This document shows, in pieces, positions 22,220 through 33,187 of a stretch of 38,481 nt of DNA. Source of the DNA: Chromobacterium piscinae (GTDB lineage: Bacteria > Pseudomonadota > Gammaproteobacteria > Burkholderiales > Chromobacteriaceae); assembly GCF_021129175.1 (NCBI RefSeq), contig NZ_JAJOHV010000075.1, forward strand, positions 1 to 38,481, read 5' to 3'. Below the pieces are notes generated by a model, which did not search any database, was not told where the DNA came from, and saw only the letters and a program-made list of their open reading frames with translations. Position 1 is the stretch's first letter; each line of letters starts with the position of its first letter. A program made the position numbers and the translations under genes.

Positions 22220-23158
22220 ATGCCGCTGGATCCGCACATCGCCGACTTCCTCGCCGCGCGTCCTGCCGGGGCCGACGGCGCGTCGCTCGACGACATCCGC
22301 CGCGCCACGGCGCTGGAGCTGTCGGCGCTGCACGGCCCCTTGCAGCCGGTCGCCAGGGTGGAAACCTTCACCGTGGCCACCGGCGACGGGCATCCGCTTC
22401 GGCTTCGGGCGTACTGGCCGGAGCGCGCGGCGCAATCGGCGGCGCCGCAGCCGGCCATCGTGTTCGCCCATGGCGGCGGCTGGTGCCTGTGCTCGCTGGA
22501 ACTCTACGACAACCCTTGCCGCGCGCTGGCCAACGCCAGCCAGTGCGTCGTGCTGTCGGTCGACTACCGGCTCGCCCCCGAGCACCGCTTCCCGGTGCCG
22601 CTGGAAGACTTCTACAGCGGAGTGGCCTGGGTTTTCGCGCAGGCGGAGCGACTGGGAATCGATCCCGCGCGCATCGCCGTGGGCGGGGACAGCGCCGGCG
22701 GCAATCTCGCCGCCGCGGCGTGCCTGCTGGCGCGCGATCGAGACGGCCCGGCGATTGCGCATCAGCTTCTGCTCTACCCGGCGCTGGACGATAGGCTGGC
22801 GATGGATTCGCATGCCCTCTATGCCGACGGCTACTACCTGACCCGGGACATCATGGCGTTCTGCTGGGACACCTACCTTGGCGAAACCGGCGACGGCGGG
22901 CCCGCCTACGCCGCCCCGATGCGGGCCGCGACACTCGAGCGCTTGCCGTCCGCCACGATCCTGGCGTGCGAGTACGATCCGCTGCGGGACGAAGGCAAGG
23001 CCTATGCGCGGCGGCTGCGGGCCGCGGCGGTGCCGGCGCATGACGAGCAGCTGGATGGCATGGTGCATGGCTGCATCCACATGCTCGGGCTGACGCCTGC
23101 CGCCGAGGCCTTGTTCGCGCGCTCAGGCATGCTGATCCGGGCCGCCCTGTCCGTCTGA
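22220..23158 (+). CDS. Alpha/beta hydrolase of the HSL (family IV) esterase group
   Basis: The frame is open far upstream, but ATG at 22220, two bases after the previous stop and with GGGAGGG upstream, gives 312 residues beginning MPLDPHIADFLAARP. The HSL-family oxyanion motif FAHGGGWCLCS lies near residues 79-89, the nucleophile elbow GGDSAGGNLAAA near 155-166 (catalytic Ser), the acid in CEYDPLRDEGKAY, and His in DGMVHGCIHM. It should cleave carboxylic esters of short chain or a lactone. Third and last gene of the TetR-controlled operon. Confidence 0.88.
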   Translation: MPLDPHIADFLAARPAGADGASLDDIRRATALELSALHGPLQPVARVETFTVATGDGHPLRLRAYWPERAAQSAAPQPAIVFAHGGGWCLCSLELYDNPCRALANASQCVVLSVDYRLAPEHRFPVPLEDFYSGVAWVFAQAERLGIDPARIAVGGDSAGGNLAAAACLLARDRDGPAIAHQLLLYPALDDRLAMDSHALYADGYYLTRDIMAFCWDTYLGETGDGGPAYAAPMRAATLERLPSATILACEYDPLRDEGKAYARRLRAAAVPAHDEQLDGMVHGCIHMLGLTPAAEALFARSGMLIRAALSV

Positions 23159-23363
23159 GCGACGCCGGATGCGAGGGCCTGCCCGGCCGCATCGACCCGT
23201 CATCGTCAGCCAGGGGGCCCGCCTCCCGGCTGCTTCAACATCGGGCCGGTCTTCGCATCCAGTCGCATCGCGGATTCCGCGACGGGCAAACGGGGGGATT
23301 CGGTTGACACGCCCCCATTGAACTGCCAACCTTCCCGCTTCAATTTATTAGCCATTGCCCGCC
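23159..23363. other. 205-base gap upstream of the prolyl isomerase
   Basis: No gene seen. TTGACA at 23304-23309 is a perfect -35 hexamer, but no good -10 lies 16-18 bases downstream, so the promoter of the next gene is uncertain. No T-tailed hairpin follows the esterase gene. Confidence 0.4.
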
Positions 23364-23840
23364 ATGAAAATCACTTCGAACACCGCCGTCACCCTGCGAA
23401 TGAAAGTCACAGACAGCCAGGGTCTGGTTTACGACGATGGCAAGCACCCTGTCTCCTACCTTCACGGCGATTACGACAATCTGTTTTCCAAGCTGGAAGC
23501 CGCGCTTGACGGGCAGGAAGCCGGTTTTCAAACCACCGTGGCGCTCGCCGCCGAAGATGCGTTCGGCGAACGCGACGAAGCTTTGGTCACCACCATGCCC
23601 AAGGCCGACTTCCCGCCCGGCGTCAAGGTAGGCGGCCAGCTCCAGCGTCCAGGCCCGGACGGCCAGCCGCGCTACTATTTCGTCACTAAGATCAAAGGCC
23701 CGACCGTCTTGCTGGACGGCAACCATCCTTTGTGCGGCAAAGACCTGCGCTTCGCCCTTAAGGTCATCGATGTGCGTGAGGCAACCGCCGAGGAAATCGC
23801 TCACCAGCATGTGCATGGCGAGCACGGTCATCAGCACTGA
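23364..23840 (+). CDS. SlyD-like FKBP-type peptidyl-prolyl isomerase
   Basis: From ATG 23364 the 158-residue product starts MKITSNTAVTLRMKVTDSQG and shows the FKBP-with-flap arrangement of SlyD: HGDYDNLFSKLEAALDGQEAG, AAEDAFGERDEALVTTMPKADF, then the inserted chaperone (IF) domain and return strand DGNHPLCGKDLRFALKVIDVREATAEE. The C-terminus is histidine-rich (HQHVHGEHGHQH), suggesting metal binding as in SlyD, which delivers nickel to hydrogenase in E. coli. Here no hydrogenase genes are nearby, so a folding role is more likely. Strong terminator follows. Confidence 0.9.
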   Translation: MKITSNTAVTLRMKVTDSQGLVYDDGKHPVSYLHGDYDNLFSKLEAALDGQEAGFQTTVALAAEDAFGERDEALVTTMPKADFPPGVKVGGQLQRPGPDGQPRYYFVTKIKGPTVLLDGNHPLCGKDLRFALKVIDVREATAEEIAHQHVHGEHGHQH

Positions 23841-23860
23841 GCCTGGCCCGCATAGACTAA

Positions 23861-23892
23861 AGCCCTCCCCATTCCGGGAGGGTTTTTTTTTG
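23861..23892 (+). terminator. Intrinsic terminator of the prolyl isomerase gene
   Basis: CCCTCCC (23863-23869) and GGGAGGG (23876-23882) pair around a 6-base loop and are followed by a run of about ten T. A textbook intrinsic terminator. Confidence 0.93.
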
Positions 23893-24287
23893 CCTAGTCC
23901 CGGCCTGTGATCTGGAGTATGCGCTGGCCTGTCGCGAGATATCGATGCTTGCCCATCTCTGGATGGCTGCGAATAGGGCAGCGGCTTGGCGATGGCGGCT
24001 TTCTCTCGCATCAGCCATGCGCATCCTGCCGCATGCTCCGGTCCGCTCATGGCTATGCGCGGCTAGGGAATTCAGAGCGATCCGGTAGATTTCAATGGCA
24101 TGATCATGCCAAGGGCAGGGAAGGGCCAAAACCGCCACGGGCTTATGCAATAAAGCTGATTCTCCGCGGGAATATTGTGTAATCTTCATAAAAGCGCCGG
24201 TAGTTTTCTCACCATATGCAACAGCGGGCTGGCGCTAGCATTGCATGACGCAGGTAATCGTTCTGCTTGTCAGTGAAATGGATCTCC
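23893..24287. other. 395-base non-coding gap ahead of the chemosensory operon
   Basis: No supported gene; short frames on both strands lack ribosome binding sites and family motifs. The segment holds a perfect 16-bp palindrome TGGCATGATCATGCCA (24096-24111) and an AT-richer stretch (24145-24195) where the operon promoter is likely to lie. A clear -35/-10 pair was not found. Confidence 0.5.
24096..24111. promoter_or_regulatory. Perfect 16-bp palindrome upstream of the chemosensory operon
   Basis: TGGCATGATCATGCCA is fully self-complementary, with no T-tail, about 175 bases before the first cheW. It has the size of an operator for a dimeric regulator. The binding protein is unknown. Confidence 0.45.
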
Positions 24288-24758
24288 ATGACATTCGATA
24301 GCAAATCATTGCTTTCCGTTCTGTTGTGCCGCAGCGGCCGTCGCCTGTACGCGCTGCCGTTGACGCATGTGCGCGAAACCATGCGCGCGCTGCCGATCGA
24401 CCCGGTGCCTTCCATGTCTGATTTCCTGCTGGGTCTGGCGCTGATACGCGGTGTCCCGGTGCCGGTGCTCGATTGCGCGCGCCTGTTGGGCTCGGCGTTG
24501 TCGACGCGGGTGTCGCGCTTCGTCACGCTGACGCTGGGCGAGCGCCAACTGGCGTTGGCGGTGGACGGCGTGATCGGCGTGCGGCAACTTTCCGCCGCCG
24601 CGCTGGCCGATATCGCTCCGTTGCTGGATGGCTGCGATGACGGCCTGGTGCAATCGATCGCGACGCTCGACGCGGAGTTGCTGCTGGTGCTGCGCGCCGG
24701 CCGCATGGTTCCGGAGGAGATGTGGGAGGCCCTGGCGGTCGGGGACGGCGCGATATGA
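24288..24758 (+). CDS. CheW-like adaptor, first of the Wsp-like cluster (WspB position)
   Basis: The 156-residue product (ATG 24288) is a single CheW domain: LLCRSGRRLYALPLTHVRETM, PDFLLGLALIRGVPVPVLDCARLLG-type core and LALAVDGVIGVRQL. CheW adaptors link chemoreceptors to CheA. TTG at 24267 gives seven extra residues with no better ribosome binding site. Its stop overlaps the next start (ATGA). Position before a CheR with TPR repeats corresponds to wspB of Wsp systems. Confidence 0.9.
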   Translation: MTFDSKSLLSVLLCRSGRRLYALPLTHVRETMRALPIDPVPSMSDFLLGLALIRGVPVPVLDCARLLGSALSTRVSRFVTLTLGERQLALAVDGVIGVRQLSAAALADIAPLLDGCDDGLVQSIATLDAELLLVLRAGRMVPEEMWEALAVGDGAI

Positions 24759-26254
24759 ACATCGAGCCATCGGCCGCCCAGGTGGCGCAATTCCGCGATC
24801 TGATCGCTGGCCGTCTCGGCTTGCAGTTCGACGAAACCAAGCTGGGCAACCTAGCGCGGGTGCTGGCCCGGCATGGTGGCCGAGATCACGCGGCCTACCT
24901 GGCCGCGCTGGCGGTAGAGCATGCGCCGTTCGAGGCGCTGCATCGGCTGGCGGTCGACCTGACCGTCACCGAAACGTATTTCTACCGGAACTGCGAGCAG
25001 ATCCAGGCTTTTGCCGAGGTGGCGATGCCGGCCTGTCTGCTGGCGCGCGAAGGTTTGCCGGTTCGGGTGCTGTCGGCCGGTTGCGCCTCGGGCGAAGAGC
25101 CGTACACGCTGGCGATCGCCGCGCGCGAGACCATCGGCCTGGGCGCGGGCAGCGTGCAGATACGCGCCGTCGACGCCAATCCGGCCATGTTGGCCAAGGC
25201 GGGAGCGGCGCGCTATTCGGTCTGGTCGCTGCGCGAGGTGAACCCCGCCATGCGCGCGCGCTGGTTCGCGCGAGATGGCGACCTCTACGCGCTGAGCGAT
25301 GCCGTGCGCCGGTCGGTGCAGTTCGAGCAGCGCAATCTGGCGCGGGAAGACGCCGAACTCTGGACGCCGGGCAGCTACGACATCGTCTTCTGCCGCAACG
25401 TGCTGATGTACTTCAGCCCGGAGCAGGCACAGGCCGCCGTAGCGCGGATCGCCGACTCCATCGCCCCCGGCGGCTATCTGTTTCTGGGGCATGCGGAAAC
25501 CCTGCGCGGCCTGTCGAACGATTTCCATCTCTGCCATACCCACGCCACCTTCTATTACCGGCGCAAGTCCCAGGCTGGCGAGCCGGCGCCGGATATGAAA
25601 TTCAGCCAGCCGGCATGGGGCGGGGCGCCATTCCAGCCGTTGCCGCAGGGTGATCCCGCATGGGTCAACGTGATCGCGCGCGCGGCCCAGCGCATCGACA
25701 CGCTGGCGGTGGCGATGCCGCAAGCGGATCCCGGCCAGTACGCGCCGGCGCAGCCGGATCTGCACCATGCCTTGTCCTGCCTGCACAAGGAACAGTTCGA
25801 GCAAAGCCTGGACCTGATCGAGAAGCTGCCGCAGCAGCATGCCGACGATCCGGACGTATTGCTGCTGAAGGCCGTTTCGCTCAGCCAGAGCGGCGCGCTG
25901 GCTGCGGCGCAGGCCATCTGCCGCACACTGCTGGCGCGCGACGAGCTCAATGCCGGCGCGCATTATGTGCTGGCCTTGTGCCACGAGGAAGAGGGCGACA
26001 ATCCGGCAGCGCTGGCCCATTACCGCAGCGCCGCTTACCTGGATCCTGGCTTTGCGCTGGCGCGCCTGCACATCGGCGTGCTGGAGCGGCGAATGGCCGA
26101 ACTCGAGGCGGCGCGCCGCGATCTGGCCCAGGCCCTGCTCCTGCTGCAGCATGAGGACCCATCCCGGCTGCTGCTGTTCGGCGGCGGCTTTCCGCGCAGC
26201 GCGCTGATCGACCTTTGCCGGGCCGAACTGACTGCCCTTGGAGTCTCGCGATGA
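24755..26254 (+). CDS. CheR methyltransferase with C-terminal TPR repeats (WspC-like)
   Basis: The 499-residue product methylates receptor glutamates using S-adenosylmethionine. N-terminal helical domain (residues 1-70) contains TVTETYFYRN; SAM-binding motif LSAGCASGEEPYTLAI lies at about 106-121; IVFCRNVLMYFSPEQ at about 209-223 and GGYLFLGHAETL complete the CheR fold. From about residue 330 tetratricopeptide repeats follow (LHKEQFEQSLDLIEKL, HYVLALCHEEEGDNPAALAHYRSAAYLDPGFALA), as in WspC. TPRs on CheR usually mediate contacts within the array. Overlaps both neighbours by 4 bases. Confidence 0.95.
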   Translation: MNIEPSAAQVAQFRDLIAGRLGLQFDETKLGNLARVLARHGGRDHAAYLAALAVEHAPFEALHRLAVDLTVTETYFYRNCEQIQAFAEVAMPACLLAREGLPVRVLSAGCASGEEPYTLAIAARETIGLGAGSVQIRAVDANPAMLAKAGAARYSVWSLREVNPAMRARWFARDGDLYALSDAVRRSVQFEQRNLAREDAELWTPGSYDIVFCRNVLMYFSPEQAQAAVARIADSIAPGGYLFLGHAETLRGLSNDFHLCHTHATFYYRRKSQAGEPAPDMKFSQPAWGGAPFQPLPQGDPAWVNVIARAAQRIDTLAVAMPQADPGQYAPAQPDLHHALSCLHKEQFEQSLDLIEKLPQQHADDPDVLLLKAVSLSQSGALAAAQAICRTLLARDELNAGAHYVLALCHEEEGDNPAALAHYRSAAYLDPGFALARLHIGVLERRMAELEAARRDLAQALLLLQHEDPSRLLLFGGGFPRSALIDLCRAELTALGVSR

Positions 26255-26787
26255 GTCCCGTTCCAGCGCTGACCGGCAGCGCGGCCAGCTTGCGCGAGGA
26301 GTTCGATCGCTCGTTCTCGTTGGCCCCCGCGTCGCCTGCCGCCGGCAGCGTCAATCTGCTGACGATACGGATAGGAACCGAGCCGTATGCGATCCGTTTG
26401 GCCGATATCCGCGGCCTGCATGCCGACCGAAGCATCCTGGAGCTGCCTAGCCCGCTGCCCGAGCTGCTGGGCGTCACCAATTTCCGCGGCCAGATCGTGC
26501 CGGTGTATCAGTTGGCCGCGCTGCTGGGCAAAGCCGCCGGCGCCGCGCCGCGCTGGATGGTGCTGGCGAAGGCCAGCGCGCCGCTCGCGCTGGCCTTCGA
26601 GGCTTTCGACTCGCATATCTGCGCCGATGCCGGACAGTTGATCGCATCGGCTGACGCCGCCGGCCAGGGACGCCCGCGGGAGGGCGTGCGCACCGGGGCC
26701 GGCGTGGTGCCCGTGCTGGACATCGGCGCGCTGGCCGCGCAGATCGAGGCGCGCACCGCCCATGCGCCGCAGGGGCAACAGCCATGA
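26251..26787 (+). CDS. Second CheW-like adaptor (WspD position)
   Basis: From ATG 26251 (4-bp overlap with cheR) the 178-residue product has a 40-residue N-terminal extension and a CheW domain: LTIRIGTEPYAIRLADIRGLH, LPELLGVTNFRGQIVPVYQLAALLG, and a C-terminal GVVPVLDIGALAAQ. Having a second, extended CheW after CheR is the arrangement wspC-wspD. Its stop overlaps the ATG of a 17-codon frame that runs into cheA. Confidence 0.92.
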   Translation: MSPVPALTGSAASLREEFDRSFSLAPASPAAGSVNLLTIRIGTEPYAIRLADIRGLHADRSILELPSPLPELLGVTNFRGQIVPVYQLAALLGKAAGAAPRWMVLAKASAPLALAFEAFDSHICADAGQLIASADAAGQGRPREGVRTGAGVVPVLDIGALAAQIEARTAHAPQGQQP

Positions 26788-26837
26788 ACGCGCATAGCAC
26801 CTCCATTCCGCGCAGCACGGGAGCCAGCCATGGCTAA
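26784..26837 (+). CDS. 17-codon coupling peptide between cheW and cheA
   Basis: ATG at 26784 overlaps the cheW stop (ATGA) and encodes MNAHSTSIPRSTGASHG; its TAA lies 2 bases past the cheA ATG (26830). Ribosomes ending on cheW could restart here and stop right on the cheA start, so it may be a relay that couples cheA translation to cheW. GGGAGCC just before cheA can also act as its own ribosome binding site. Whether the peptide is made is not known. Confidence 0.4.
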   Translation: MNAHSTSIPRSTGASHG

Positions 26838-28836
26838 AGATCCCTATCGCTATTTCAGAATCGAGGCGGGCGAACTCGTCGAGCAGTTGAGCAAGGGCGT
26901 GCTGGCGCTTGAGCAAAGCGGCGGGGATGAAGAGCAGATCGCGCTGCTGCTGCGCTGGGCCCATACGCTGAAAGGCGCGGCGCGGGTGGTGCGCCAGGCG
27001 CAGATCGCTGATCTGCTGCATGGCGTGGAGGCGTTGCTGGCGCCGCTGCGGTCGTCCGAGACGTCGCTGTCTCGCAGCATGATCGACCAGTTGCTGGCCG
27101 CCTGCGACCAAGTGAATACGCTGTTAGCCCAGTTGCCGTCGGCCGACGCCAATCAAGCCGGCGCCGTCGATCAAGCCGGCGCCGGCGTTGAGGGTGGGGT
27201 CCTGCCGGCGCAGGACGCGCCGCAGCGCATCGTCCGGGCCGATGTGCTGGAGGTGGATGCATTGCTGGAGGGGCTGGGCGAAATCGGCACGGAACTGGCC
27301 GGCATGCGGCGAGCTATCGGCGCGCTGGAGGCTTTGCGCGAGCTGGCTCTGGCGGGCGAGGGGGCGTCCCAGGGCGGCAGGGCGCTGGCGGCGCAGCTCG
27401 ACGCGCTGGAGCGCAGGATGGCCGGCGGGGCGGAGCGAATCGACCGCGAGCTGCGCCAAACCCGCGACGCCGCCGAGCGGCTGCGCCTGATCCCGGTCGA
27501 CGGTATTTTCACCACGCTGGAGCGCTGCGCGCGCGACGCCGCCCATAGTTGCGGCAAGCAAGTCGCGTTCGACGCCAGAGGCGGGCAGTTGCGCATAGAC
27601 GGCGAGGTGCTCGACGTGATGCTGGGCGCCTTGCTTCAGCTGGTGCGCAATGCGGTGGCGCACGGCATCGAAACGCCGGAGCAGCGGGCCGCGTCAGGCA
27701 AGGCGGCGTCCGGCCGCATCGCGCTGGAAGTGTCGCGGCGCGGATACATGGTGTGGTTCCGCTTCCGCGACGATGGCCGCGGCATCGACCGGGACGCGCT
27801 GAGAGCGGCGCTGGCCAAGCGCGGCCAGCACGCGCCGGCCGACGATGCCGCCTTGCTGGCCAGGCTGCTGGAGGGCGGCGTGAGCACCAGCGGCTCGGTG
27901 ACGGAACTGTCCGGGCGCGGCATCGGCATGGATGTGGTGCGCGCAGCGATGGGCAAGCTGGGCGGAGTCGCCCGCGTCAGCAGCGATGCCGGCGGTACGA
28001 CGTTCGAGCTGTGCGTGCCGTTGTCGCTGGCGGCGATGGACGTGTTGCTGGTCGAGGCCGAGGGCCGGACCATGGCGCTGCCGCTGGATGCGGTGCGGGG
28101 CACGCTGCGGGTGCCGCAAGAGCAGGTGGTGCATTCGGTGGATGGCGGCGCCATCGTATATGAAGGCCAGTTGCTGCCTTTGTTGCCGCTGGCCATCGGC
28201 GCGGCGGGGCGGGCCGCGCACCAATGGTCGCCGCGCGCGATGACGGCGGTGGTCATCCGCAGCCGGGGCGAGCTGCTGGCGGTGGCGGCCAGCCGCCTGG
28301 GCGGGGTGGATAGCGTAGTGCTGCGCGCGCTTCCGCCGCTGATGACGGCCGAGCCGATGGTGCTGGGACTGTATCTGGACATCGAAGGCGAGCCACGGAT
28401 GGTGCTCGATCCGGAAGAGTTGGGCGGGGCGCTGGTCCGCCGCAGCGAAAGCGAGGCGGGGGCGCCGCGCCCGCCTATCTTGATCGTCGACGATTCGCTG
28501 ACCACCCGCATGCTGGAAAGCAGCATCCTGGAGTCGGCCGGCTACCAGGTGGAGTTGGCGGCCTCCGCCGAGGAAGGCCTGGAGCTGGCGCGGCAGAACC
28601 GCTACGGCTTATTTCTGGTCGATGTCGAGATGCCGGGCATGGATGGCTTCGGCTTCATCACGCAGGTGCGCTCGGACCCGCAGCTGTGCGACATCCCGGC
28701 GCTGCTGGTGACTTCGCTCGACACGGCGGAGCACAAGCGGCGCGGCAGCGATGCCGGCGCCAACGGTTATATTGTCAAGAACGAATTCGATCAGACGGCG
28801 TTTCTGGCGCAGATCGGGGAGCTGGTGCTGCGATGA
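26830..28836 (+). CDS. CheA histidine kinase fused to a receiver domain (WspE-like)
   Basis: The 668-residue kinase has an N-terminal Hpt domain with phospho-acceptor H45 in WAHTLKGAARVV, a linker without a P2 (CheY-binding) domain, the dimerisation helices, and an ATPase domain with N-box LVRNAVAHGIE (N274), G1 FRDDGRGID and G2 GRGIGMDVV. A CheW-like regulatory domain (LLVEAEGRTMALPLDAVRGTL) follows, then a C-terminal receiver with D598 in FLVDVEMPGMDGFGF. CheA-REC fusions are typical of Wsp and other non-motility chemosensory arrays. Overlaps cheB by 4 bases. Confidence 0.96.
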   Translation: MAKDPYRYFRIEAGELVEQLSKGVLALEQSGGDEEQIALLLRWAHTLKGAARVVRQAQIADLLHGVEALLAPLRSSETSLSRSMIDQLLAACDQVNTLLAQLPSADANQAGAVDQAGAGVEGGVLPAQDAPQRIVRADVLEVDALLEGLGEIGTELAGMRRAIGALEALRELALAGEGASQGGRALAAQLDALERRMAGGAERIDRELRQTRDAAERLRLIPVDGIFTTLERCARDAAHSCGKQVAFDARGGQLRIDGEVLDVMLGALLQLVRNAVAHGIETPEQRAASGKAASGRIALEVSRRGYMVWFRFRDDGRGIDRDALRAALAKRGQHAPADDAALLARLLEGGVSTSGSVTELSGRGIGMDVVRAAMGKLGGVARVSSDAGGTTFELCVPLSLAAMDVLLVEAEGRTMALPLDAVRGTLRVPQEQVVHSVDGGAIVYEGQLLPLLPLAIGAAGRAAHQWSPRAMTAVVIRSRGELLAVAASRLGGVDSVVLRALPPLMTAEPMVLGLYLDIEGEPRMVLDPEELGGALVRRSESEAGAPRPPILIVDDSLTTRMLESSILESAGYQVELAASAEEGLELARQNRYGLFLVDVEMPGMDGFGFITQVRSDPQLCDIPALLVTSLDTAEHKRRGSDAGANGYIVKNEFDQTAFLAQIGELVLR

Positions 28837-29872
28837 CGAAATTGCGGGTGCTGGTGGTGGAGGATTCGCTGACGGTGCGCATGTACCTGTGCGAGTTGCT
28901 GGAGTCCGATCCGGCTTTCGAGCTGGTCGGCCAGGCCGAGGACGGCAAGCAGGCCATCGAGCTGTGCCTGGCCTTGCGCCCGGATGTCATCTCGCTGGAT
29001 ATGATGATGCCCGTCATGACCGGGCTGGCCGCCACCGAGTACATCATGGCCTATTGCCCGACCCCGATCCTGGTGGTCTCGTCCTCGGTCAACCGCGGCG
29101 AGCTGTTCCGCACTTACGAGGCCCTGGCCGCAGGGGCGCTGGACGTGATCGAGAAGCCGCTGCCCGGGCAGGACCACTGGGGCGATCATTATCTGGCCAT
29201 GCTCAAGCTGGTGGCGAAGATCAAGGTGGTCACGCATTTGCGCGGCCGCCGCGCCGCGCAGGATGCGTCGCCTATCGCGCCTTGCGCGCCGGCATCGCCG
29301 CGGCAGACTATGCGACTGGTGGCGCTGGGAGCGTCGACCGGAGGGCCGAGCGCCCTGGTCGAGGTGCTGGGCGGCCTGTCCGCTGATTTCCCGTTGCCGC
29401 TGCTGGTGGTCATTCATATCGCCGAGCCCTTCGGCCATGCCTTCGTCGACTGGCTGGACGACCATTGCGTGCTGGACGTGCGGCTGGCGCGCCACGGCCA
29501 GCCGCTGCCGGCGCGCGGCGTGGTACTGGCCGCGCCCGGGCTGCATTTGCAAGTGCGCGGCGGCAAGATGGTTTGCGAGGCGGGGCCGGAGCGCCTGTCG
29601 TGCCGGCCGTCGGTCGACGTGTTGTTCGAATCAGTAGCGCAGGAATACGGCGCCGCCGCCGCCGCGGTGCTGCTGACCGGCATGGGGCAGGACGGCGCGC
29701 GCGGGCTGTTGGCGGTGCGCGCCGCAGGCGGATTGACGATCGCGCAGGACGAAGCCAGCTGCGTGGTGTATGGCATGCCGCGCGAGGCTGCGCTGCTGAA
29801 TGCAGCGCAGCGCATCCTGCCGCTGGCCGACATCGGCCCGGCGCTGGCCGCATTGGCCGCGAGGTGCGCGCC

Positions 29873-29876
<4 letters not shown>
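28833..29876 (+). CDS. CheB protein-glutamate methylesterase (WspF-like)
   Basis: From ATG 28833 (4-bp overlap with cheA) the 347-residue product has a receiver domain (VLVVEDSLTVRMYL, phospho-Asp D56 in SLDMMMPVMTG) and a methylesterase domain with catalytic triad S168 (GASTGG), H195 (VIHIAEPFG) and D287 (TGMGQDGARG). It removes methyl groups from the receptor and so opposes CheR; in Wsp systems WspF loss locks the array on. The frame is open upstream inside cheA but the overlap and the conserved N-terminus fix the start. Confidence 0.96.
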
Positions 29877-32753
<2,877 letters not shown>

Positions 32754-32779
<26 letters not shown>

Positions 32780-33140
32780 CACGCCGGGCAATATGGTGCT
32801 TACCTGCATGATGCTGGAAAGCGAAGGCCACACGCTGTTTTGCGCTGAGTGCGCGCGCGACGGCATCGATATCGCCCGGAGCGAGTCGCCGGATTTGGTG
32901 CTGATGGACGTCCAGATGCCGGAGATGGACGGCATCGAGGCCGTCGCCATTCTCAAGGGCGATCCGCGGACGCGGGCCATCGCGGTGGTGGCGTTGACCG
33001 CCTGCGTGATGAAGGGCGACCGCGAACGCATGCTGGCCGCCGGTTTCGATGGTTACATCGAAAAGCCAATCGACTATGTCAATTTCGTGGCAGAGATCAG
33101 GCGCCTGGTCGGACTGCAGCAGACTTCCGGACAGGAATAA
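32754..33140 (+). CDS. Single-domain response regulator, DivK/CheY type
   Basis: The 128-residue product (ATG 32754, overlapping the kinase end by 26 bases) is one receiver domain: acidic pocket D8-D9, phospho-acceptor D52 in LVLMDVQMPEMDG, Thr in VVALTACVMKGD, and Lys in GYIEKPID. It has no output domain. The sequence resembles DivK-like regulators that are partners of hybrid kinases rather than CheY that binds the flagellar switch. It is likely phosphorylated by the multi-receiver kinase. Confidence 0.92.
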
Positions 33141-33150
33141 TGCAAGGGTA

Positions 33151-33166
33151 GGCGGACCGATCCGCC
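33151..33166 (+). other. Hairpin between response regulator and receptor
   Basis: GGCGGA and TCCGCC pair around a CCGA loop in the 47-base gap before the receptor gene. No T-tract, so no termination is expected; it could mark a processing point that separates receptor from signalling-protein message. Confidence 0.4.
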
Positions 33167-33187
33167 GGTAATGGGAGTGGCATAATC

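Noticed and set aside
23857-24189. A 110-codon minus-strand frame in the gap before the chemosensory operon
   Set aside because: It runs through the T-tract of the prolyl isomerase terminator, has no family motif and no good ribosome binding site.
24180-24203. Sigma-28 (flagellar) promoter with TAAT and GCCGGTAG
   Set aside because: Spacing is 12 rather than 11 and both boxes deviate (TAAT for TAAA, GCCGGTAG for GCCGATAA); too weak to call.
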